Positions 58,070 through 64,000 of a DNA stretch of 64,000 nucleotides are shown one piece after another; the first letter of the stretch is position 1; the number at the start of each line of letters is the position of its first letter. Both the position numbers and the translations under genes were made by a program. The stretch spans positions 1 to 64,000 of the forward strand of contig SXUI01000017.1 in NCBI GenBank assembly GCA_005790605.1. Reading direction: 5' to 3'. The notes below the pieces were generated by a model. The model worked only from the letters and a program-made list of their open reading frames with translations, did no database searches and had not been told where the DNA came from. This stretch comes from Planctomycetia bacterium. Lineage in GTDB: Bacteria; Planctomycetota; Phycisphaerae; Phycisphaerales; SM1A02.

Positions 58070-60325
58070 GTGTTGAGTGATCCCACGCACACACGGCAGC
58101 CTGCGTCCTTGCGCGGATTGACCGTCTTCGGTTGCACCGTCGCACTATCGCTTGGTTTCGCGTCGCGCATGACGGGCCGTGCGCCATCGTCGGAAGAGCC
58201 GAGCACATCGCTTCCACCTCAAGTGATTGCGCCCGCGCGTCCCCTTCCCGAGAAGACTGCGGTGCACGCTTCGCACTGGGCGTACCAGGCTGTCAAGAAC
58301 CCGAAGCGCCCGCGCGTGCAGAATTCTGCGTGGGTCCGAAATGAGATTGACAGTTTCATTCTCGCGCGTCTCGAACAAGAAGGAATTCGCCCCGCGCAGG
58401 AAGCTCCTCGTCGCACGCTTCTCCGGCGCGCGTACCTTGACCTTCTCGGCCTGCCGCCAACGGCGGAAGAGGTTGAGTCATTCGAGCAAGACCGATCCGC
58501 TGATGCCTACGAAGGGCGCATTGAAGCCCTGCTCGCTTCACCACGCTACGGTGAACGATGGGGCCGTCACTGGCTCGATGTTGCGCGCTACGCAGACTCC
58601 AATGGCGTCGATGAGAATGTTGCCTACGCGAATGCGTATCGCTATCGCGACTATGTCATCGATGCGTTCAATCGCGACATGCCCTTCGACGAATTCATCG
58701 TTGAACAGCTCGCCGGGGATCTGCTCCCCGAAGCGCCAGTCCCCTCGCCAGAGAGCGACGCGCGAGCGCGGGGACGCATTGCAGCGCTTGGATTTCTCGC
58801 GCTCGGCCCAAAGATGCTCGCCGAACCGGACAAGGAAAAGGAGCGCGTCGATGTCGTCGATGAGCAACTCGATGTCGTCTCGAAGGCGTTCCTCGCCCAG
58901 ACGGTCGCCTGCGCGCGTTGCCACGATCACAAGTTTGACCCGATCTCGCAAGCAGACTACTTCGCGCTGTCTGGGGTCTTTCGCAGCGTCTCGACGTTCG
59001 ACAACATCGCGACCGTCGGTCATGTTGCGCAACGCCCGTTCGCGACGAGTGCCGAAGTTGAGCGTGTGCGAGTCTGGAAAGAACGCGCGCAAGCACTCGA
59101 CGGTGTGCTCAACGGTGCGCAGGTGGCGTTGCGACGCGTCGAACACAACGAGTTTGCGCAGCGAGTGCACGACGCGATCACGAAAGAGCGCGCCGATTGG
59201 TTCTCGCTTGCCCTCGACGCAGAGCGAACCGCACAGGCGCCCCTCCCCGTGCGCGAGGCGTATCTCACCGCTCGTGCAGATCGAGCGATCCATGAGCAAT
59301 CGAAGCCCGCAGAACTGCCGCGTGTTCTCGTCGTCAAGGAAACGAAGGTCGACGAGACTGCGCTCCACGATCGCGGCGATCACATGTCACCCACCGGAGC
59401 GGTGATCCCACGCGCCGTGCCGGCGGTGCTCGAACGAACGCTCGCCGCACCGACGTTCCCATCCAACGCGAGTGGACGACTCGAACTTGCCCACTGGATT
59501 GCGGACGAGCAGAATCCTCTCACCGCGCGCGTGATCGCAAATCGCCTGTGGGCATGGCACTTTGGTGCTGGGCTTGTGGATACTCCGAGTAACTTCGGCA
59601 TTCTTGGTGGAAGGCCATCGCACCCCGCCCTTCTCGACTTTCTCGCTCAACGGCTTGTCGCCAACGACTGGAGCGTGAAGTCGATGCACCGGCTCATCAT
59701 GACGAGTGCGACTTATCGACAGGCGAGCACGACCCACACCGCCGTCTCCTCAAGCGATTCCGACAACCGACTCCTCTCTCGATTTCCTCGCCGCCGCGTG
59801 GAAGCGGAGAGTCTTCGCGACGCCGTCCTTTGGACTTCGAGCACGCTCGATACAACGATGGGCGGCACGCTGCTCAGCTCAGCCGACCACGACTATGTGA
59901 CGAACGATCAGTCCGGCAATGCAGCGAACTATGACGCGCCGCGACGCACCGTGTATCTCCCTGTCATTCGAAACGCGATGTTCGGGCTCTTCACGGCGTT
60001 TGACTATCCCGACGCAAGTACGCCGATCGATTGCCGATCGCGAACCACCGTCGCTCCACAAGCGCTCTTTTTCATGAACGCGCCGTTCGTCGAGGAAGCC
60101 GCGAAACGAATCGGCGCGATCGCGCACCAAGCAGGAGCACAACCGAAGGAGCAGATTCGCGCGGCATTTCGTGCAACGCTCGCGCGCAGCCCAGATACGC
60201 ACGAAATCGCGGCGTCCGAAGTGTTTCTTTCCGAACTCACGCAGGATGGCCTCAGCTCCGACGACGCGCTCACCCGACTTTGCCACACCTTGCTTTCCAC
60301 CAATGAATTCGTCACGATGGAGTGA
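58070..60325 (+). CDS. DUF1549/DUF1553 domain protein (planctomycete family)
   Basis: 751 residues from GTG 58070. The N-terminal signal/anchor is GLTVFGCTVALSLGFASRM. DUF1549 occupies ~90-300 (RNEIDSFILARLEQEGI, LLRRAYLDLLGLPPT, RYGERWGRHWLDVARYADS) and includes CARCHDHKFDPIS, a C-x-x-C-H-like heme-type motif. DUF1553 fills the C-terminal half (ASGRLELAHWIADEQNPLTA, NRLWAWHFGAGLVDTPSNF, SRTTVAPQALFFMN). This very abundant planctomycete family is of unproven function and is usually paired with a DUF1501 gene, as here (21 bp gap). Confidence 0.93.
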   Translation: MLSDPTHTRQPASLRGLTVFGCTVALSLGFASRMTGRAPSSEEPSTSLPPQVIAPARPLPEKTAVHASHWAYQAVKNPKRPRVQNSAWVRNEIDSFILARLEQEGIRPAQEAPRRTLLRRAYLDLLGLPPTAEEVESFEQDRSADAYEGRIEALLASPRYGERWGRHWLDVARYADSNGVDENVAYANAYRYRDYVIDAFNRDMPFDEFIVEQLAGDLLPEAPVPSPESDARARGRIAALGFLALGPKMLAEPDKEKERVDVVDEQLDVVSKAFLAQTVACARCHDHKFDPISQADYFALSGVFRSVSTFDNIATVGHVAQRPFATSAEVERVRVWKERAQALDGVLNGAQVALRRVEHNEFAQRVHDAITKERADWFSLALDAERTAQAPLPVREAYLTARADRAIHEQSKPAELPRVLVVKETKVDETALHDRGDHMSPTGAVIPRAVPAVLERTLAAPTFPSNASGRLELAHWIADEQNPLTARVIANRLWAWHFGAGLVDTPSNFGILGGRPSHPALLDFLAQRLVANDWSVKSMHRLIMTSATYRQASTTHTAVSSSDSDNRLLSRFPRRRVEAESLRDAVLWTSSTLDTTMGGTLLSSADHDYVTNDQSGNAANYDAPRRTVYLPVIRNAMFGLFTAFDYPDASTPIDCRSRTTVAPQALFFMNAPFVEEAAKRIGAIAHQAGAQPKEQIRAAFRATLARSPDTHEIAASEVFLSELTQDGLSSDDALTRLCHTLLSTNEFVTME

Positions 60326-60346
60326 CGCGCACGCGCCACACGACCC

Positions 60347-61744
60347 ATGCTTTGCGATCACCGGCACAATCCGATCTCCAGACGCGATGCGCTGACAAAT
60401 CTCTGTGCGGGATTTGGATCTCTCGCACTCGCTGGGATGCTCGCCCAAGACGCCCGTGCAGGCGGAGGCCTCCTCGCATCGCCTCACTTTGTTCCTCGCG
60501 CGAAGCGGATCATCTTTCTCTTCATGCACGGCGGTCCATCGCAAGTCGATACCTTCGACTACAAGCCACTTCTGCAGCGGGATCACGGGAAGCCCCTTCC
60601 GTTTGCAAAGCCGCGCGTGCAGTTTGCCCAAACCGAAAATCTACTCGCGAGTCCTTGGAAGTTTCAGCAGTACGGACAGTCGGGCGCCTGGGTGAGCGAC
60701 TTGTTTCCACACGTGGCGACGCTCGTCGACGATCTCTGTTTCATCAAGAGCCTGCATGGCTCGAATCCCGCGCACGGCGGGGCATTACTCAAGATTCATA
60801 CGGGCAGCGATACCTTCATTCGGCCGTCCATGGGCGCCTGGATTTCGTATGGACTCGGTACGGAGAACGAGAATCTCCCGGCATTCATCACCATTTGCCC
60901 CACGCTCGGTCACGGAGGCGTGAACAACTTTTCAAGTTCATTCCTTCCCGCACGCACACACGGGACACCCATCGGTCATGCAGGAGTACCCGCTTCGAAA
61001 GCGCAGTTCGAGCACATGCTCGCCGGACTCCCACCGGAACTGCAACGCAAGGAACTCGACTTTCTCCAAGCGCTCAATGCGCAACACCTCGCTCGCGCCG
61101 GAAGCGACATCGCGCTTGAGGGACGCATCGAAAGTTTCGAACTTGCGTATCGCATGCAATCCACCGCGCCGCTCGTCATGGATCTCAGCAATGAGACCGA
61201 CGCGACGAAAAAACTCTACGGGATGGACGAAGCGAAGACGGAAAACTTTGGTAGACAATGCCTTCTTGCGCGGCGATTTGCACAAGCAGGCGTTCGGTTC
61301 ATTCAATGCACGCATAGTTACAAATGGGATCAACACGGTGATCTCCGCAATGGTCATGCATCGAATGCAGCAGAGGTCGATCGCCCGATCGCTGGCTTGA
61401 TCCAAGACCTGAAGTGTCACGGAATGCTCGAAGACACACTCGTACTCTGGGGTGGAGAGTTCGGTCGTACGCCAACAGCTCAGGGCGGCGATGGCCGAGA
61501 TCACAATCCGCACGGCTTCACCATGTTCATGGCTGGAGGCGGAGTAAAGAGCGGGTTTTCATATGGCGCGACCGACGACTACGGTTACTACGCCTCTGTC
61601 GACAAGTGCGATGTGCACGATCTACACGCGACGATCTTGGCACTGATGGGGATTGATCACGAGAGGTTGACCTTCCGCCACGCCGGGCGCGATCACCGAC
61701 TCACCGATGTCCACGGAAGGGTCGTCTCCGAGATATTCGCCTAG
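60347..61744 (+). CDS. DUF1501 domain protein
   Basis: 465 residues. The N-terminus [22 protein letters not shown] is a twin-arginine-type signal. The body follows the DUF1501 (sulfatase/alkaline-phosphatase-like fold) pattern: [54 protein letters not shown] and [20 protein letters not shown], ending [20 protein letters not shown] (parts quoted). Function is not proven. It pairs with the DUF1549/DUF1553 gene upstream and is probably exported with it. ATG 60347. Confidence 0.93.
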   Translation: MLCDHRHNPISRRDALTNLCAGFGSLALAGMLAQDARAGGGLLASPHFVPRAKRIIFLFMHGGPSQVDTFDYKPLLQRDHGKPLPFAKPRVQFAQTENLLASPWKFQQYGQSGAWVSDLFPHVATLVDDLCFIKSLHGSNPAHGGALLKIHTGSDTFIRPSMGAWISYGLGTENENLPAFITICPTLGHGGVNNFSSSFLPARTHGTPIGHAGVPASKAQFEHMLAGLPPELQRKELDFLQALNAQHLARAGSDIALEGRIESFELAYRMQSTAPLVMDLSNETDATKKLYGMDEAKTENFGRQCLLARRFAQAGVRFIQCTHSYKWDQHGDLRNGHASNAAEVDRPIAGLIQDLKCHGMLEDTLVLWGGEFGRTPTAQGGDGRDHNPHGFTMFMAGGGVKSGFSYGATDDYGYYASVDKCDVHDLHATILALMGIDHERLTFRHAGRDHRLTDVHGRVVSEIFA

Positions 61745-61801
61745 GAATCCAAGCGGACTCGCGTAAGGACTTGGGTTCTCCAGAACTGTTTCTAAAGCCG
61801 C

Positions 61802-61829
61802 TTGCCGAATCGGTCGAACCTGCTATTCT
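61802..61829 (+). promoter_or_regulatory. Candidate sigma-70 promoter of tRNA-Gly
   Basis: TTGCCG (61802-61807) and TATTCT (61824-61829) with a 16-bp spacer. A small hairpin, GCAGTGC-CAT-GCACTGC (61839-61855), lies in the leader before the tRNA. Confidence 0.45.
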
Positions 61830-61862
61830 TCCCAACCCGCAGTGCCATGCACTGCCTGAGTT

Positions 61863-61934
61863 GCGGGCGTAGCTCAGTGGTAGAGTGTCACCTTGCCAAG
61901 GTGAATGTCGAGGGTTCGAATCCCTTCGCCCGCT
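61863..61934 (+). tRNA. tRNA-Gly (anticodon GCC)
   Basis: 72 nt. The acceptor GCGGGCG pairs fully with CGCCCGC, discriminator T. D arm AGCTCAGTGGTAGAGT; the anticodon loop TTGCCAA gives GCC; T loop GGTTCGAATCC. CCA is not encoded. Confidence 0.97.
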
Positions 61935-61940
61935 TGAAGC

Positions 61941-61981
61941 GACCGCAGCAGTAGGCCCTAAGCCTGCCGCTGCGGTCTTTT
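61941..61981 (+). terminator. Rho-independent terminator after tRNA-Gly
   Basis: GACCGCAGC (61941-61949) pairs with GCTGCGGTC (61969-61977), with an inner AGGC/GCCT helix, followed by TTTT. Confidence 0.85.
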
Positions 61982-62050
61982 GGTTGGCGCACACCTCGGC
62001 GCGGTTAGGATCCGAGTGACCGGCACGCTTCCTCGTTCGAGAATTGCCTC

Positions 62051-62611
62051 ATGCGAACATCCATCATTGCCCTCTCGGCCGTTGCCCTCTTCTCACTCGG
62101 CGCAACCATCGCCTCTGCGCCTCCGTCGCTGAAGTTCACATCCATGGGATTCTCGATCGCGCCAATCATCGCCACTGAAGACGCAACGGAATTCATCCCG
62201 CTCACCATGTCACTCCCCGCGACTGAAGACGGTTTCACGCCGAGCGTCAGTGTGCTCATCCAACCCTGGGAGCAGACAATGGAGGAGTACCGAGAGCAAT
62301 CGATCCGACAACTGAAGGATGCGGGTTGGACCGTGCTCGGAGAGGGTTTCACGGCGAACACTGAGGGCGGGACCGATGACGCGAAGGCGCTCGTCCTCGA
62401 GTACGAGGGTGGCGAGGGCGACGCACTCGTGCACTATTACGCGAAGGCTAAAGCGCGACGAGGCAACATCGTGCTTGCGACAGCGAGCGCCTCCGCGCTC
62501 GCATGGAAACAACATGCCGTGACGCTGAAGACATGCGTCGACAGTCTCACCGTCGATGGCGCGCGCAAGCCGACAACTCCACCAGCAGCGGCGAAACCAG
62601 CCAAGCCGTGA
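62051..62611 (+). CDS. Secreted protein, DcrB/PsbP-like fold suspected
   Basis: 186 residues. Signal peptide MRTSIIALSAVALFSLGATIASA. The mature domain has alternating strands and a helix (VLIQPWEQTMEEYREQSIRQ, WTVLGEGF, ALVLEYEGGEGDALVHYYAK, a final KQHAVTLKTCVDSL). This layout resembles the PsbP/DcrB/LpqN-type fold, where an extracytoplasmic domain of ~150 residues ends in a helix after the strand IVLATASAS. The Pro/Ala/Lys tail (PTTPPAAAKPAKP) is unconserved. No function is inferred. It overlaps the epimerase start by GTGA. Confidence 0.65.
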   Translation: MRTSIIALSAVALFSLGATIASAPPSLKFTSMGFSIAPIIATEDATEFIPLTMSLPATEDGFTPSVSVLIQPWEQTMEEYREQSIRQLKDAGWTVLGEGFTANTEGGTDDAKALVLEYEGGEGDALVHYYAKAKARRGNIVLATASASALAWKQHAVTLKTCVDSLTVDGARKPTTPPAAAKPAKP

Positions 62612-63531
62612 GTGGCGCATCGACTATCACGCTCCGATGCGACGCCGCGCGATCTCAATTGACGCTCGAACCGTCGTTTGGGTGTGTTGCGACAAGTTGG
62701 CTCGTCGATGAAGCGGAGTTGCTCGCGCTTCCTGCGCCGCGCGAGGAATTTTTACGCTCAACTCGCACCGGGGGCATCCCGTTGCTCTACCCCTACGCGA
62801 ATCGGCTTCGAACCGATCGATTCTTGTGCGCCGGCCTCGAGGTTGATCTGTCGCGCGAACTTTCACTCAAGCGCGACGCAGGAGGACTTCCGATACACGG
62901 CCTTCTCCTCCGATGGCCACACTGGGTGCTCACGCAGCCGAGCGAAAGCGCCCTCTGCGCGAAACTCGATTGGGCTGCGCATTCGTGGTTGATGCATGCG
63001 TATCCGTTCGGACACACGCTTGAACTTCGCTGGGAGTTAACAAAGATCGCCGACCAAGCGGCGCTCACGATCACCACCACAATCCACGCGGACCGCGACA
63101 CACCGGTCCCAATCGCGTTTGGCTGGCATCCGTACTTTCTCGCTCGATCGCCGAGCGCAGCGACAGCGGAGTTTCCATCAATGCGTGAGGTGAAACTCCT
63201 CCCTTCCGGCGTGCCTTCGGTTCCGCTCACACTCGACCCCAACCGCCGACACCTCCCCGTCTCTATCGGGAGTGGAGTTGATGCGCTCTTCCAAATCGAA
63301 TCGCCCTCCTCGCAGGTGGTCCTGCGAGAACCGACCCGCTCGATCGCAATCGAGTTCCTTCAGGGCTATCGTTGGATGCAAGCGTTTTCGCCCCTCGGCG
63401 CAAACTACGTCGCCATCGAACCGATGACCGCCCCGACTTCAGCCCTCTCCGATGGGAGCGCAGCCGTTATCCCAAGCGGCGAAAGCACCTCTGCGAGCTT
63501 CTGCGTGCAGGCCCCCTGTCGGAAAAACTGA
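62608..63531 (+). CDS. Aldose 1-epimerase family protein
   Basis: 307 residues from GTG 62608, whose start overlaps the preceding stop (GTGA). Galactose mutarotase-like fold. The sugar-binding elements are PLLYPYANRLRTDRF (N-R pair), PIHGLLLRWPHW (first His), GWHPYFLARS (catalytic His) and the general base Glu in YVAIEPMTAPT. It interconverts alpha and beta anomers of hexoses or hexose phosphates; the exact substrate cannot be told. No signal peptide, so it is cytoplasmic. In-frame sequence upstream of the GTG overlaps the secreted protein gene and is excluded. Confidence 0.87.
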   Translation: MSGASTITLRCDAARSQLTLEPSFGCVATSWLVDEAELLALPAPREEFLRSTRTGGIPLLYPYANRLRTDRFLCAGLEVDLSRELSLKRDAGGLPIHGLLLRWPHWVLTQPSESALCAKLDWAAHSWLMHAYPFGHTLELRWELTKIADQAALTITTTIHADRDTPVPIAFGWHPYFLARSPSAATAEFPSMREVKLLPSGVPSVPLTLDPNRRHLPVSIGSGVDALFQIESPSSQVVLREPTRSIAIEFLQGYRWMQAFSPLGANYVAIEPMTAPTSALSDGSAAVIPSGESTSASFCVQAPCRKN

Positions 63532-63560
63532 CCTATTTCGAACCGATTCCGAAGGATCCT

Positions 63561-63588
63561 TTGCTTCAGATACAACCGAGGGTAGACT
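63561..63588 (+). promoter_or_regulatory. Candidate sigma-70 promoter of the right-edge small gene
   Basis: TTGCTT (63561-63566) and TAGACT (63583-63588) with a 16-bp spacer; transcription would start near 63595, just before the structured leader. Confidence 0.4.
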
Positions 63589-63594
63589 CCGTCC

Positions 63595-63736
63595 GGAGGT
63601 CGACCAAGGGGTCCGACATCGTTTACGGTTGCCGCAGCAGGCAACACCTGGCTTCCCGGCTAGGAAAGGGCGTAAGCGATGTGGATTGCCGTCTTCGGGC
63701 GGTGCTTGGCGGCACAGCGTTAGGGAGGGTCCGGTC
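63595..63736 (+). promoter_or_regulatory. Structured 5' leader (three-way junction plus UUCG hairpin)
   Basis: Helix P1 pairs 63617-63628 with 63672-63683 over 12 bp (one U-G). Inside it are hairpins P2 (63629-63634 with 63641-63646, loop GCAGCA) and P3 (63648-63653 with 63660-63665). A 6-nt strand AAAGGG closes the junction. Downstream, GCCGTC-TTCG-GGCGGT (63689-63704) is a UUCG hairpin, then the ribosome binding site at 63724-63729. This looks like a riboswitch or other cis-acting RNA, but it matches no class I can name. Confidence 0.6.
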
Positions 63737-63877
63737 ATGTCCAGCAATGCGTTCGCCTCGGCGGGCAAACGGGATAGCCGCATTCCGGCGACCGTCCGCG
63801 AATCGTCACCCAGTAGCGAAAGTGCTGCGCTCGCAGACGCAGCCAGGATTGTGCTTCAAGCAATCATCGGTCGCTAA
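63737..63877 (+). CDS. 46-residue protein of unknown function
   Basis: ATG 63737 has GGAGGG 7 bp upstream, one of the best ribosome binding sites in the window. The protein is MSSNAFASAGKRDSRIPATV..., ending in an amphipathic helix (SAALADAARIVLQAIIGR). The first half is Ser/Arg-rich. There is no signal or membrane segment. A terminator 32 bp downstream and a promoter-like element and structured leader upstream make this a self-contained unit. No family is recognised. Confidence 0.65.
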   Translation: MSSNAFASAGKRDSRIPATVRESSPSSESAALADAARIVLQAIIGR

Positions 63878-63909
63878 GAAGTCTTGATCATCAAACGGAG
63901 GGGAAATCG

Positions 63910-63946
63910 ACAGCCGTGCGCGAATGCGAACGGCTGTTGCTTTTTT
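63910..63946 (+). terminator. Rho-independent terminator after the small gene
   Basis: ACAGCCGT (63910-63917) pairs with ACGGCTGT (63930-63937), followed by TGC and six T residues (63941-63946). Confidence 0.85.
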
Positions 63947-64000
63947 GGCTTGCAGAAGTCCCCCTCGCGCGCACACTCGACAAACCCTCGATGCGAATAC

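Noticed and set aside
63532-63900. RNase P RNA or tmRNA at the right edge
   Set aside because: The conserved P4 sequence GAGGAAAGUCC of RNase P RNA and the tRNA-like ends of tmRNA are absent; a structured leader for a small ORF fits better.

Overview
The window reads as a chromosomal segment of a planctomycete, most likely class Phycisphaerae. The evidence is a DUF1549/DUF1553 protein followed by a DUF1501 protein, a prepilin-type protein with an FTLVE motif, a secreted metalloprotease ending in a dockerin-like GDGVVDAADVAxLLNxWG repeat, many secreted proteins of unknown function, and mostly housekeeping genes in short, tightly packed operons on both strands. I see no insertion sequence, phage gene, CRISPR array, rRNA operon or plasmid function. 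Three tRNA genes are present (Leu-GAG, Ser-UGA, Gly-GCC).

Layout. 1-6 kb: the first codons of an RRM RNA-binding protein leaving the left edge, rpmE, prfA (RF1) and, on the minus strand, dnaE at the end of a four-gene unit (small secreted protein, class IV aminotransferase, small membrane protein, dnaE). 7.8-11.4 kb: two zinc-ribbon membrane proteins and an ABC-F ATPase. 11.5-13.1 kb: an ECF sigma factor with a probable RskA-like anti-sigma factor. 13.4-20.2 kb: a pseudopilin, then a five-gene minus-strand run of three secreted proteins (one Cys-rich, one with DUF1573), an inositol-monophosphatase-like enzyme and an EEP-fold membrane protein. 20.7-24.5 kb: dnaK and ptsI. 25-32.6 kb: rne, dxr, rseP and an SDR gene; rne-dxr and rseP-SDR overlap by TGATG. 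32.7-39.4 kb: smpB, the metalloprotease, tRNA-Leu, queE, an FmdB-like protein, a DUF429-like protein and an RsuA/RluB-type pseudouridine synthase.

39.4-48.6 kb: a secreted D-x-x-G-x-D-x-Y repeat protein, a coiled-coil protein, a STAS protein, an isolated nuoB, a secreted esterase, an aspartate-type aminotransferase, prfB and an ABC ATPase. 48.6-53.5 kb: glycogen debranching enzyme and a GH63 glucosidase. 53.5-63.9 kb: tRNA-Ser, a tricorn-like protease, a small membrane protein, the DUF1553/DUF1501 pair, tRNA-Gly, a secreted protein, an aldose 1-epimerase and a 46-residue protein behind a structured RNA leader.

Most unusual points: (1) prfB needs a +1 frameshift at CUU-UAA-C, where the usual in-frame stop is UGA; (2) six 11-bp tandem repeats directly after prfB form a chain of tiny ORFs joined by overlapping stop/start codons leading into the ABC ATPase; (3) the RNase E/G protein carries what looks like an IF-2 N-terminal domain in its C-terminal region; (4) near the right edge a three-way-junction RNA plus a UUCG hairpin precedes a tiny gene with a strong ribosome binding site. 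All calls come from reading the sequence; no database search was run.
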